A stretch of 64,000 bases of DNA from a bacterium (GTDB taxonomy: Bacteria; Myxococcota_A; Bradymonadia; UBA7976; UBA1532): NCBI GenBank assembly GCA_030426085.1, contig JAUHYW010000013.1, positions 67,074 through 131,073 of the forward strand, read 5' to 3'. The position numbers and the translations under genes were made by a program. Below are positions 50,479 to 61,244 of this stretch, piece after piece. The notes under the pieces are model-generated. The model saw only the letters and a list, made by a program, of their open reading frames with translations. It ran no database searches and was not told the origin of the DNA. Each line of letters begins with the position of its first letter. The first letter of the stretch is position 1.

Positions 50479-52593
50479 GTGAACCGTGCGGTGACGATCC
50501 TGGCGCTGGCGCTCTGCGCTCCCCTCGCCCTGGCGGCCCCGGCGGCGGCCCAGCCCGCCGACGCCAGCGATCCCGGCAAGAAGAAGGCCGGTGCCGAGGA
50601 TCCCGGAAAGAGGAAGGCCGGCGCCGAGGATCCCGGCGACGAGAAGGCCGAGGGGGAGCAGCCCCCGGCGGTCGAGGCGGCGCAGACCGAGCCGCCGCCC
50701 CCGGCCGTCGGTCCGCCCCCGGGCACGGTGAGCCCCGACAGCCCGGCCGCCGCGCCCACCGCGACCCCCGAGCCGGCCACCCCGATGGTGCCGACCCCCG
50801 CGCCGAGCCCGGCCCCGCCCAAGCCGCCGGCCGACGACGCGTTCGGCGACCTGCCCTCGTTCGACGACATCGGCAGCGCCGACGACATCGGCGACCTGGG
50901 CGGCGACCTCCAGGCCAACTGGGACGCCGCCGCCGGCCCCGAGGCCCAGGTCAGCTTCCCCTGGATCGAGCACCACGGGTACTTCCGGGTGCGGGCCGAC
51001 CTCTTCTACAACCTCGACCTGGACACCTTCTCGTTGGGCAGCGGCCAGAGCTCGAGCATCGAGCCGCCGCTGACCGAGACCCTCGTCGACGACAGCAACG
51101 AGCGCCCGTTCGCCCAGGGGGCCGAGACGCTGGCCGGGGCCAACATGCGCTTCCGCTACCAGCCGACGGTGCACATCAGCGAGGGGCTGCGGGTGCGGGC
51201 CACCCTCGACATCCTCGACAATCTGGTGCTGGGCAGCACCGCCGACGGCTACCCCCGCAGCGCGCTGAGCCGGCCCGACGCCGAGATCGGGTTCTTCAGC
51301 GAGACCCAGCGCAGCCCCGACAGCGGGATCGACTCGTGGCGCGACGCCATCCGGGTCAAGCACCTGTGGGGCGAGTGGCACACCCCGCTGGGGCTGCTCA
51401 GCTTCGGCCGGACCCAGGCCCACTGGGGGCTGGGCATGCTGGTCAACAGCGGCGCCTGCCTCGACTGCGACTTCGGCGACAGCATCGACCGCATCATGGC
51501 CACCACCCAGCTCTTCGACACCTACCTCTCGGTGAGCTGGGACTTCCCGGTCGAGGGCGCCACCGGCGTCGCCGGCATCGACGGGCGCCCGGCCGAGACC
51601 GGCGGGCAGCCCTACGACCTCGACCAGCGGGACGACGTCAACCAGTGGACGGTGGCGATCTTCCGCAAGCCGCACGCCCTCGAAGAGAAGGAGAAGCGGG
51701 CCCGGGCGCTCGACGAGCTGCGCGAGCCGACGTTCGACGTCGGGCTGTACACCGTCTTCCGCAATCAGGCGCTGGCCAGCAACGTCGACGGGGTCCTCAA
51801 CCCCGACGGTCAGGGCGTCAGCCTGGCCCGGGTCAACGCGTGGAGCATCACCCCCGACCTGTGGTTCGACTTCCAGTATCGCCCCGACGCCGAGAGCGGG
51901 GTCCGGATCCAGGGCGAGGCGGCGCTGGTGATCGGCGAGATCGGCCGGCTGCCGATGCACGCCGAGACGCCGGTCGAGGGCTGCACTCAGATCGACGCCG
52001 ACGACCCCCCGACCGGCGAGTGCGCCTTCCCGGTGGACTCGGGGCGGGACATCCTGCGCTGGGGCTACGCCCTCGAGATCGACGGCCGCTACAAGTCGCT
52101 CAACTACGGGGTGCACCACGGCATGGCCAGCGGGGACGACCAGGAGGGCTTCGGCGTCACCGACAGCACCCGGCTCGACGACACCCGCTTCGACGAGTTC
52201 GACAAGACCCTGAGCCTGTTCCGCTTCGACCGCGACTACCACGTCGACCGGATCCTGTTCCGGGAGGTCGTCGGCTCGGTGTCCAACGCGGGCTACGTCA
52301 AGCCGTACATCGGCTACGACCTCGTCGACGAGTCGGACGAGGTGTGGGGCTTCGAGATCTCGGCGATGGGCGCCTTCGCCCTCGAGGAGCAGGCCACCCC
52401 CGGCGACGACCCCTGGATGGGGCTCGAGTTCGGGGCCCGGGTCTACATCCGCGAGTTCGACCGCTTCCACTGGACCATCGACTACGCGGTGCTCTTCGCC
52501 GGCGAGGCGTTCGCGGTGACCCTGCCCGGCGGCGAGCGGCTGTCGCCGGGGGTCGCGCAGTCGCTGCAGATGTTCCTCGGCATGGAGTTCTGA
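50479..52593 (+). CDS. TIGR04551-like outer-membrane protein
   Basis: 704 aa from a GTG at 50479 after GGAGG. A Sec signal peptide ends at APAAAQ, then come three Asp-Pro-Gly-Lys/Arg-Lys repeats and a Pro/Ala-rich linker to about residue 135. The rest is barrel-like: GYFRVRADLFYNLDLDT, ANMRFRYQPTVHISEGLRVR, LDNLVLGS, and RTQAHWGLGMLVNSG. This resembles the TIGR04551 family of myxobacteria, probably a porin-like outer-membrane protein of unknown cargo. Its stop is one base before the argH GTG. Confidence 0.72.
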   Translation: MNRAVTILALALCAPLALAAPAAAQPADASDPGKKKAGAEDPGKRKAGAEDPGDEKAEGEQPPAVEAAQTEPPPPAVGPPPGTVSPDSPAAAPTATPEPATPMVPTPAPSPAPPKPPADDAFGDLPSFDDIGSADDIGDLGGDLQANWDAAAGPEAQVSFPWIEHHGYFRVRADLFYNLDLDTFSLGSGQSSSIEPPLTETLVDDSNERPFAQGAETLAGANMRFRYQPTVHISEGLRVRATLDILDNLVLGSTADGYPRSALSRPDAEIGFFSETQRSPDSGIDSWRDAIRVKHLWGEWHTPLGLLSFGRTQAHWGLGMLVNSGACLDCDFGDSIDRIMATTQLFDTYLSVSWDFPVEGATGVAGIDGRPAETGGQPYDLDQRDDVNQWTVAIFRKPHALEEKEKRARALDELREPTFDVGLYTVFRNQALASNVDGVLNPDGQGVSLARVNAWSITPDLWFDFQYRPDAESGVRIQGEAALVIGEIGRLPMHAETPVEGCTQIDADDPPTGECAFPVDSGRDILRWGYALEIDGRYKSLNYGVHHGMASGDDQEGFGVTDSTRLDDTRFDEFDKTLSLFRFDRDYHVDRILFREVVGSVSNAGYVKPYIGYDLVDESDEVWGFEISAMGAFALEEQATPGDDPWMGLEFGARVYIREFDRFHWTIDYAVLFAGEAFAVTLPGGERLSPGVAQSLQMFLGMEF

Positions 52594-52594
52594 G

Positions 52595-54017
52595 GTGGCC
52601 GACGGCCCGGAGAAGCCCGCCGCGGCCCCGGCCGAGAGCGGTCAGAGCACCTGGGGCGGGCGCTTCGCCGAGCCCACCGACGCCTTCGTCGCCCGGCTCA
52701 ACGCCTCGGTCGGCTTCGACCGGCGGCTGTATCGGGAGGACATCGCCGGCTCGAAGGCCCACGCCGCGATGCTGGCGAAGCAGGGCATCATCCCCCCCGA
52801 CGACGCGGCGGCCATCCGCGACGGGCTGGACGCGGTGCAGGCCGAGATCGAGGCCGGGCAGTTCACCTGGAGCGCCGATCTCGAAGACGTACACATGAAC
52901 GTCGAGCACCGGCTGACGGCCCGCATCGGGCCCGCCGGTGGCCGGCTGCACACCGCCCGCAGCCGCAACGATCAGGTGGCGACCGACCTCCGGCTGTGGG
53001 TGCTGCGGCGCATCGACGACGACCTCGTGCCCCGCATCGACCGCCTGCAACGGGCGCTGCTCGACGTGGCCGAGGCCCACCGCGACACCGTGCTGCCGGG
53101 CTACACCCACCTCCAGCGGGCCCAGCCGGTGCTGCTCGCCCACCACCTGCTGGCCTACGTCGAGATGCTCGAGCGCGACCGGGGGCGACTGCTCGACGCC
53201 CGTAAACGGGCCGCCGAGAGCCCGCTGGGCTGCGCCGCGCTGGCCGGCACCCCGTTCCCGCTCGACCGGGGCCTGACCGCGCGCGCGCTGGGCTTCACCC
53301 GGCCGATGGCCAACAGCCTGGACGCGGTGGGCGACCGGGACTTCGCCGTCGAGCTGTGCGCCGCGGCGGCCCTGATCATGACCCACCTCTCCCGCTTCGC
53401 CGAGGAGCTGGTCATCTGGTCGAGCCAGGAGTTCGGCTTCATCGAGCTGGGCGACGCCTTCGCCACCGGCTCGTCGATCATGCCCCAGAAGAAAAACCCC
53501 GACATCCCCGAGCTGGTGCGGGGCAAGACCGGGCGGGTCTTCGGTGATCTGGTCGCGCTGCTGACGGTGCTCAAGGGCCTGCCGCTGGCCTACAACAAGG
53601 ACCTGCAAGAAGACAAAGAGGCGCTGTTCGACGCGGTGGACACCGTCGCCGACTGCCTCGAGGCGACCGCCCGGCTGCTGCCGTCGACGACGTGGCGCGC
53701 CGATCGGATGCGGGCCGCCTGCGACGCCGGCTTCGTGACCGCCACCGACGTCGCCGACTACCTCGCGGCGAAGGGGGTGCCCTTCCGCGAGGCGCACCAC
53801 GTCGTGGGGCGGCTGGTGGGCTGGTGCATCGCCGAGCAGCGCGCGCTGCCCTCGCTCTCGCTGGACGAGTTCCGCCGGTTCAGCGACGCCTTCGACGACG
53901 ACATCCGCCGGGCGGTGACCGTCGAGGCCAGCGTCGCCGCCCGCACCAGCGAGGGCGGCACCGCGCCGGCCCGGGTCGCCGAGGCCCTCGCCGCCGCCCG
54001 CGCCCGGATGGCCGACC

Positions 54018-54025
<8 letters not shown>
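52595..54025 (+). CDS. argH: Argininosuccinate lyase
   Basis: 476 aa from a GTG at 52595. It splits argininosuccinate to arginine and fumarate, the last step of arginine synthesis. The family signature GSSIMPQKKNPD is intact, and STWGGRFAEPTDAFVARLNAS at the start and HTARSRNDQVATDLRLW are typical. It carries about 20 extra N-terminal residues rich in Ala/Pro/Glu. It follows the barrel gene by one base and overlaps the next gene by 8 bp. Confidence 0.97.
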
Positions 54026-54891
<866 letters not shown>

Positions 54892-54902
<11 letters not shown>

Positions 54903-55620
54903 TCGAATCGCCCTCGGGCGGACGGCGCGGGCGGCCGCGCTGGCCGCGCTGCTGGGCGGCTGCGGCGTCGCCGGGCGCCCGCTGCCCCCCGGCCCGGCCC
55001 CGCCGGGCGTGCCCATCCCCCACGCGATCAGCACCCCCGATGGGGTCCGGGTGACCGTCAGCGCGCCGTTCGACGTGCGCGGCCGGCTCATCGAGGGCGA
55101 CGTCGAGCTGTGGCTCTTCCCCGCCGCCGACTGCGAGGGCACGCCCATCGCCCGGGGCGACGCGGCGACGGGGGTGCTCATCCCCCCGAGCCACGTCGGC
55201 GCGCCGCTGCGGCTGGTGCAGGTGCGCGCCGGCCGCGTCGGCGAGCCCTCGGGCCCGCTCACCGCCACCTGGACCGCGCCCCCGCCGGCCCTCGAGACCC
55301 CCTTGGCGTACGTCGACGAGTCCGACGAGGTGCACCTCTCGTGGCTGCCCCCCGGGGCGCCGCTGCAGCGGGTCGAGATCCAGCGCGACGGGGTGCCGAT
55401 CGACGAGGTCCGGGCCGAGCACGCCATGTGGAGCGAGCGCCCGAGAAGGGCCGGACGCTACCGGTACCGCATCGTCGGCGTGGGCTTCGACCTGCGCACC
55501 GGCCCGTCGGCCGCGGTCGAGGTCGAGGTCACCACCGACGCCCCGCCCCCGCCGTGCTGCCGGGTCGACTGGAGCGACATGTCGATCGACGGCGAGCTGA
55601 AGCGCAGCCCGGCGCAGTGA
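54892..55620 (+). CDS. Lipoprotein with fibronectin-III-like domains
   Basis: 242 aa, ATG at 54892 inside the end of the hydrolase gene (11-bp overlap). Lipobox LLGGC. Two beta-sandwich segments (DGVRVTVSAPFDVRGRLIEG; DEVHLSWLPPGAPLQRVEIQRDG then GRYRYRIVGVG) resemble fibronectin type III repeats. No catalytic motif. Convergent with the aryl-polyene operon, 7 bp from its last stop. Confidence 0.7.
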
Positions 55621-55627
55621 GGGCCCG

Positions 55628-56224
55628 TCAGGGCCCGTCGAGCGGCTGGACCTCGACCGTCTCGATGCGCAGCCGGTAGCCGAAGCGGTCGTTGCGCAGC
55701 TCGACCGTTCGGGGGTAGCCGTCGATCTGCGCTTCGCCGTACTCGACCCGGATGGGCGAGGCGCCGTCGGCGGGGGTGAACACCCGCTCGGCGAGCCGGC
55801 CGTCGACGGCGCGGCGGGTGATCTCGAAGCCGAGGGCCTCGGCGTCCGCCGGCCAGGGGTAGAACGCCTTCTGCACGTCGGCCAGCATGAAGCGGGGGTC
55901 GAAGGGCAGCTCTTCGCCGGTGTTGTTGGTGACCTCGACCCCGCCCGGGCCGTGGCGGATGACGAAGCCCGGCGGGCCGAACGGGGCGAGCCCGATCAGG
56001 AGCAGCGCGTCGCCCTGGCGCTGGAGGGCGGCGTCGAAGCCGCGGGTGCCCTGGGGCCAGATCGCGGTGACCCGCTGGCGCAGCACGACCTGCGCCGGCC
56101 AGGCGTCGGCGGCGAGCAGCGGGCCGGGGTCGGGCGGCGGGCCGTCGGGGCGCTCCGGCGCGGGGCCGCAGGCGGTGAGCGCGAGCAGGATCACGGCGAG
56201 CAGGGCCCGGATCGGATCAGCCAT
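55628..56224 (-). CDS. DUF3261-like lipoprotein of the aryl-polyene operon
   Basis: 198 aa from the ATG at 56224 (a GTG at 56227 would add one residue). The lipobox is ALTAC. The body (ALLLIGLAPFGPPGFVIRHGPGGVEV, then DVQKAFYPWP and GYRLRIETVEV) resembles the DUF3261 lipoproteins that accompany LolA-like and MMPL genes in aryl-polyene clusters. Probably acts in the outer membrane in receiving or placing the pigment lipid. The last visible gene of this operon. Confidence 0.78.
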   Translation of the reverse strand: MADPIRALLAVILLALTACGPAPERPDGPPPDPGPLLAADAWPAQVVLRQRVTAIWPQGTRGFDAALQRQGDALLLIGLAPFGPPGFVIRHGPGGVEVTNNTGEELPFDPRFMLADVQKAFYPWPADAEALGFEITRRAVDGRLAERVFTPADGASPIRVEYGEAQIDGYPRTVELRNDRFGYRLRIETVEVQPLDGP

Positions 56225-58559
56225 CACGGCCCTCCAACTGAACCAGGACGCTGGGGGCCATCACGAGGCACGCCGGCACGCCGATGGCCAGGGTGGCCCC
56301 GATGCCGAACAGCACCGGGTGCTCGGAGAGCGCGAGCAGGCCGAAGCCGAGCACGGTCGAGGCGCAGGCGACGACCACCGAGAGCATCGCCGGGGGGACC
56401 TCGTCCAGCCGGCTGGCGCGGGCGTCGACGAGGAAGACGCCGAAGTCGACGCCCATGCTGACGACCATCAGCAGCGCGGTCAGGCTCACGAGGTCGAGGC
56501 CGACCCCCAGCGCGGTGAGCAGGGCCACGGTGAGCAGCGCGCCGGCGACCGCGGGCACGAAGGCCGCCAGGGTCGGGCGCAGGCGGCGGTAGCGCAGGCC
56601 GAGCAGCAGCAGGACCCCGGCGAGGCCGAGCAGCAGCGTCTGGAGCGTGCGCTGCTGGTAGACGCGGTTGGCCTCGGTCATCAGTGACTTCTGGTCGACG
56701 AGCCGGGCACCAGCGACCGCCTCGAGCCGGGCGGCGAGGGCCGCCGGGTCGCGCACGCCGCGCAGGAAGCTGAGGTAGACCACCTCGCCGGCCAGCGCGA
56801 GCCGGAACGGGCGCAGCAAGGGGGCCAGCGGGCCGTCGGCGAGCAGCGCGTGGGTCACCGGGTCGGGCGGCCCGGCGGCGAGGGCCTCGCGGAACGGTTC
56901 GAAGGCCACCGCGCGGAAGCCGGCGGCCTCGAAGCGGGGCACGAAGCGGTCCCAGACGCCGGGCTCGAAGTAGACCGCGGCCGCGGCGGCCTGACGGGCG
57001 GCGCTGGGCAGCAGGGTGGCCGAGGTGCGGAACCCGTCGATCTCGCCGGCCTCGCGGGCGGCGGCGAGCACCTCGGCGACGGCGTCGTTGGCCCGCAGCG
57101 CGGCCTCGTCATCGGGCCCGATCGCGGCAACGAAGACCGACTGGTCGACGAGCGCGACCCGGGCCCGGACCCGCTCGTCCTCGGCGAGCAGCGCCGGGTC
57201 GAGGCGCTGCATGCCGGCGAAGTCGGCGTTCCACTGCACCCGGGGAGCGGCGAAGGCGAAGGCGGCGACGGCGATGACCGGCAGCCAGCCGGCGACGCGG
57301 CGGTTGTGGCCGAGCCAGCGGTACACCGCGGCCAGCCCGGCGACGAGGCCCCGGCGCAGGGCCATCGGGCGGGCGGTGGCCGGCATCAGCCCGGGCACGA
57401 TGATCCGGGTGGCGAGCAGCGCCATGCCGATGCCGACGACCGAGAACAACGCCACCTCACGCAGCCCGCCGAGCGGGGCGAAGGCCAGGGCGGCGAAGCC
57501 GATGCAGCTCGTCGCCGCGCCGGTGGCCACCGCGGGCCAGATGTGGGCCATCGCCTCGCGGGGCGAGCCGCCGTCGGGGTGCGCCGCGTGGTGGCAGTAG
57601 AGGTGCACGACGTAGTCGACGGCGACCCCGATGAGCGCCGCCCCGAAGGCGAGGGTGATGCTGTGCAGCCGGCCCCAGACGAGCAGGGCGGCGGCGCACC
57701 CGGCGAGCATGCCCGCGCCGACCGGGACGAGCACGAGCAGCATCAGCCGCAGGCTGCCGAAGAGCAGCAGCATCAGCGCCAGCAAGCCGACGGTGGAGAG
57801 GGTCGAGACCCGCTGGATGTCGGCTTTGATCGCCCGCTCGGCAGTCACCGCGAACCGGGCGAGGGCCGACATCTCGAGGGTCAGCCCGCCGTCGTCGACC
57901 GCGGCGAAGGCCCGGTCGATGGCGTCGAGCAGCGGGCCCTGGGTCTCGGCGTCGAAGGCCGAGGCCCGGGTGGTGAGGAAGAGCACCGCCGTCCGGCCCT
58001 CGCGGCCGAGGTACTGCCCGTCGCGCACCCGCAAGCCATCGCCCCGGCTGGCTTCGAGCGCGGCGAAGAGGTCGGGCAGCGCCAGCAGCGGGTCGCCGGG
58101 CGCGACCCGGGTGAGCAGGGTCGAGGTGGGCCGGGCGAGCTGGTCCCGCAGGCGCTCGGCGGCGGCGGTGAGCCGGGCGTCGTCGAGCGGCTCGCCGTCG
58201 CCGAAGCCGAAGCGGCGGGGGTGATACAGGGTCCAGATGGCCTCTTCGATGCCCGCGGGCGGCCCGGTCTCGATCCGGTCGAGCGCGGCGGCGGCGACGG
58301 GGTCGTCCTCCAGCGCGGCGGCCAATGCCCGGGCCCCGGCGACGGCGGCGGCGGGGTCGGGGCCGGCGACGGTGAGCACCATCGTGCGGCTCAGCGGGCC
58401 CTCGGCCAGCGCCCGGATGAGGCGCATCGAGCTCTGCCCGTCGGCCGAGGGCAGGAAGTCGGTGATGTCGGAGGCGAGCCGGAACCGCAGGCCGACGAAG
58501 ACCGCCAGCCCGGCGATGAGCAGCGCGAGCAGGATCGCGCCGCGGCGCATCGAGGTCAT
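56217..58559 (-). CDS. MMPL/RND-type lipid exporter of the aryl-polyene operon
   Basis: 780 aa from the ATG at 58559, which overlaps the upstream stop (ATGA). It has the 12-helix RND layout in two halves: an N-terminal helix (ALLIAGLAVFVGLRF), a periplasmic domain beginning DITDFLPSADGQSS, then GAALIGVAVDYVVHLYCHH and, in the second half, VVSMGVDFGVFLVDA. The Asp residues in VAVDY and MGVDF are the proton-relay type. MMPL proteins in these clusters are thought to move the aryl-polyene lipid towards the outer membrane together with the LolA-like carrier encoded next to it. Confidence 0.92.
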   Translation of the reverse strand: MTSMRRGAILLALLIAGLAVFVGLRFRLASDITDFLPSADGQSSMRLIRALAEGPLSRTMVLTVAGPDPAAAVAGARALAAALEDDPVAAAALDRIETGPPAGIEEAIWTLYHPRRFGFGDGEPLDDARLTAAAERLRDQLARPTSTLLTRVAPGDPLLALPDLFAALEASRGDGLRVRDGQYLGREGRTAVLFLTTRASAFDAETQGPLLDAIDRAFAAVDDGGLTLEMSALARFAVTAERAIKADIQRVSTLSTVGLLALMLLLFGSLRLMLLVLVPVGAGMLAGCAAALLVWGRLHSITLAFGAALIGVAVDYVVHLYCHHAAHPDGGSPREAMAHIWPAVATGAATSCIGFAALAFAPLGGLREVALFSVVGIGMALLATRIIVPGLMPATARPMALRRGLVAGLAAVYRWLGHNRRVAGWLPVIAVAAFAFAAPRVQWNADFAGMQRLDPALLAEDERVRARVALVDQSVFVAAIGPDDEAALRANDAVAEVLAAAREAGEIDGFRTSATLLPSAARQAAAAAVYFEPGVWDRFVPRFEAAGFRAVAFEPFREALAAGPPDPVTHALLADGPLAPLLRPFRLALAGEVVYLSFLRGVRDPAALAARLEAVAGARLVDQKSLMTEANRVYQQRTLQTLLLGLAGVLLLLGLRYRRLRPTLAAFVPAVAGALLTVALLTALGVGLDLVSLTALLMVVSMGVDFGVFLVDARASRLDEVPPAMLSVVVACASTVLGFGLLALSEHPVLFGIGATLAIGVPACLVMAPSVLVQLEGRDG

Positions 58560-59224
58560 TGGGGCGGGCCGAACAGCGCGGCCCGCTCGGCGGGGGTGAA
58601 CCGGCGGGTGGGGTCGGCCGACTCGATGCGGGTGGTGGTGGTGTCGCCCGAGGTCTCGACGACCCGGATGGCCTCGACGGCCGGGCCCCGGCCGGTGATG
58701 CGGATGGCCGAGACGAGCTTGGAGAGCGGCTCGACCTTCGGGGTCAGGGCCAGCGTCCAGCCGTCGGCGCCGGGGGTGAACGCGATGGTGTAGGTCGCCT
58801 CGAGCTTCGCCCGGTCCCCGGCGAAGATGAGCACCAGCGACTCGGCGAAGGCCGCCACGTCGCGCCGGGCGGCGAGGTCGATGGTCTCGGTGCCCCGCTC
58901 GTCCTTCAGCCACAGCGTCTCGGGGCCGATGACCACCACCGCCGGGCGGGGGGTCTCGATCTGGCGCCGCAGGTGCCCCGGGCGGGCGTAGTACAGCGCG
59001 CCGGCCGAGCGCAGCGGGGCGGCGAGCAGCGCCATGCGCTTCTCTTCGGTGAACCGGGCCTCGAGGCCGTCGACCGCCTTGAAGGCGCCGAGCAGCGCGG
59101 CGAGGTCGCCGATCGGGTCGGCCTTCGCCGCCGCGGCGGGGGTCTCGGTGGGCTGCGGGCCGCCGTCGGGCGCGGCGAGGGCCGGCGCAGTGAGCGCCAA
59201 CAGCAGGGCGAGCGCGCGCTTCAC
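58556..59224 (-). CDS. LolA-like periplasmic carrier protein
   Basis: 222 aa from a GTG at 59224 overlapping the upstream stop (GTGA). A Sec signal peptide ends near PALAAP. The body follows the LolA fold: FKAVDGLEARFTEEKRM, then APLRSAGALYYARPGHLRRQI, and PETLWLKDERGTETIDL. LolA-like proteins in aryl-polyene clusters probably shuttle the lipid-linked product across the periplasm. Confidence 0.88.
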   Translation of the reverse strand: MKRALALLLALTAPALAAPDGGPQPTETPAAAAKADPIGDLAALLGAFKAVDGLEARFTEEKRMALLAAPLRSAGALYYARPGHLRRQIETPRPAVVVIGPETLWLKDERGTETIDLAARRDVAAFAESLVLIFAGDRAKLEATYTIAFTPGADGWTLALTPKVEPLSKLVSAIRITGRGPAVEAIRVVETSGDTTTTRIESADPTRRFTPAERAALFGPPQ

Positions 59225-59652
59225 GGTTCGGGCTCCATGCGCTCGAGCCGCTCGCGGATGGGCAGCGGGGTGTCGTTGAGGAACACCCCGGCGGCGTCGG
59301 TGGTGGCCAGGGTCGTCGAGGCCCGGGCGGTGCGCCGGTCGTGGGTCACGTTGCGCAGGTCGTAGGCCACCTTGATCAGCGGCGTGCTGCGGATGAGCTG
59401 GGCGGTGACCCGGATGTCGTCCCCGTAGTGCATGGGGAACATGTACCGGCAGCGGGCATCGGTGATGTACATCCGGTAGCCCAGCGCCCGCACCTGGGGC
59501 ACGTCGAGGTCGAGGCTGGCCATCAGCTCGGCCCGGGCCCGGGCCATGTACTCGAAGTAGCGGCCGTGCCACACGACGAAGAGCGGGTCGCAGTCGAAGA
59601 ACGGGACCTTGCACTCGACGCTGACCGAGGGGCGGACGGTGAGCTCGCTCAT
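59221..59652 (-). CDS. 4-hydroxybenzoyl-CoA-type acyl thioesterase
   Basis: 143 aa from the ATG at 59652 overlapping the ammonia-lyase stop. Hot-dog fold with the family motif FFDCDPLFVVWHGRYFEYMARAR; the Asp in this motif is the likely catalytic residue. Members in aryl-polyene clusters may release or edit acyl chains. Confidence 0.9.
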   Translation of the reverse strand: MSELTVRPSVSVECKVPFFDCDPLFVVWHGRYFEYMARARAELMASLDLDVPQVRALGYRMYITDARCRYMFPMHYGDDIRVTAQLIRSTPLIKVAYDLRNVTHDRRTARASTTLATTDAAGVFLNDTPLPIRERLERMEPEP

Positions 59653-61244
59653 CGGGCCGGCCGCCCGGCGGGGTCGGCCCCGTCGTCGAGGTCGAGCAGC
59701 CCGTCGAGCGCGCCGGTCCGCATCAGATCGAGCACCTCGGCGACGTCCCGGTCGAGCCGCCGGTCGCCGCCCACCGGCTCGATCCGGCTCCGCAGCAGAG
59801 TGTGGAGCTGCCGGGCCCGGGGGCCGACCTCGCCGGCCTCGATCTGCCCCGCGGCCACCTGCCGGGCCCGCAGGTCGAGCGCCTGCGCCGCGCCGATGGT
59901 CGTGATCGCCAGCGCCTGCTCGGTCAGCTCGACCACCCGGGCCAGGTCGCGGGCGGCGATGCTGGCCATGGGCACCTGGTCCTGGTTGTGCAACTCGGTG
60001 GAGCGGGTGAACGCCCCGGCGGGCATGGTCAGCTTCATCGCCTCGGCGGCGAGGGCCGAGGTGGCGATGGTGGCCGCCTTGAAGCCGTTGTGGGTGCAGA
60101 AGTCGGGGCCCTCGGCGCCGACGAGGTTGCCCGGCAGGCCGTGGTTCTCGGTGGGGTTGCACAGCAGGTTGAGCTGGCGGTCGACGAGGCCGGCGACCTG
60201 GGCGACGGCCAGCTTGAGGCTGTCGCAGGCGAAGCCGACGTGGCCCCCGTAGAAGTTGCCCCCGTGCAGCGCGACGCCCCGCTCGACGTCTACGATCGGG
60301 TTGTCGCTGACCCCGTTGACCTCGGTCTCGAGCCAGACCCCGGCGGCCGACAGCGCGTCGACGAGCACCCCGACGATATGCGGCACGCAGCGCAGCGAGT
60401 AGCGGTCCTGGAGGTGGCCCGGGCGGGGGTGGGGGGTGCCGATGTCCTCGGCGATCCAGGCGGCGACGGCCCGCTGGCCGGCGTGGGGCCGGGCGGCGTG
60501 CAGCACCGGGTCGAAGTGCTCGGCCCGCCCCCCGACGACCTGGGCGATGATCGCGGTGACCAGCGCCGAGAGCCGGGCGATGCGCTCGGCCGCCAGCCAG
60601 CCCAGGGTCGCGATGGCGGTGGCCACGCTGGTGCCGTTCATCAGCGAGAGCGCCTCTTTGGGGGCGAATACGATGGGCTCGATGTCCAGCGCGGCGAGCA
60701 CCTCGGCCGCCGGCACCGGGCCGTCGTCGCCGTGGATCTCGCGGTCGCCGCACAGCGTCGCGGCGACGTAGCTCATCGGGGTCAGGTCGCCGCTGGCGCC
60801 GACCGACCCCTCGGCGGGGATGACCGGCAGCGCCCGGTGCTGCAAGAGCTCGAGCAGCCGCTCGGCGATGACCGGGCGGATGCCGCTCTTGCCGATGGTC
60901 AGCGAGGCCAGCCGCACGGCGAGCACCGCGGCGGTGGTCGTGCGGTCGAGCGGGGCGCCGGTGCCGACCCCGTGCATGCGCACGAGGTTGCGCGACAGCG
61001 TGGCCGAGAGGTCGCCCGGCACCCGGGTGGTCACCGAGGCGCCGACGCTGGTGGTGACCCCGTAGGTCTGGGCGTTGTCGGCGACGGCCCGGGCGATGAC
61101 CGCGGCGCTGGCCGCCATGCGGTCCCGGGCGTCGGGGTCGAGGGCGACCGGCTGCCGCCCGAGGGCGATGCGCCGGATGTCGCGCAGGGTGAGCCGGTGG
61201 GCGCCGAAGCGCAGCGGCGGGGGGGGCGTCTTCGAAGTGCTCAT
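59649..61244 (-). CDS. Aromatic amino-acid ammonia lyase (HAL/TAL-like)
   Basis: 531 aa from the ATG at 61244 overlapping the upstream stop. The MIO prosthetic group forms from Ala150-Ser151-Gly152 in GSVGASGDLTP, and the catalytic Tyr61 lies in TYGVTT. It would make a cinnamate-type starter from Phe, Tyr or His for the polyene. The residue pair that sets substrate choice (His-Leu in RsTAL, Ser-His in histidine lyase) is Met90-His91 here, so specificity cannot be read off. Confidence 0.94.
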   Translation of the reverse strand: MSTSKTPPPPLRFGAHRLTLRDIRRIALGRQPVALDPDARDRMAASAAVIARAVADNAQTYGVTTSVGASVTTRVPGDLSATLSRNLVRMHGVGTGAPLDRTTTAAVLAVRLASLTIGKSGIRPVIAERLLELLQHRALPVIPAEGSVGASGDLTPMSYVAATLCGDREIHGDDGPVPAAEVLAALDIEPIVFAPKEALSLMNGTSVATAIATLGWLAAERIARLSALVTAIIAQVVGGRAEHFDPVLHAARPHAGQRAVAAWIAEDIGTPHPRPGHLQDRYSLRCVPHIVGVLVDALSAAGVWLETEVNGVSDNPIVDVERGVALHGGNFYGGHVGFACDSLKLAVAQVAGLVDRQLNLLCNPTENHGLPGNLVGAEGPDFCTHNGFKAATIATSALAAEAMKLTMPAGAFTRSTELHNQDQVPMASIAARDLARVVELTEQALAITTIGAAQALDLRARQVAAGQIEAGEVGPRARQLHTLLRSRIEPVGGDRRLDRDVAEVLDLMRTGALDGLLDLDDGADPAGRPAR

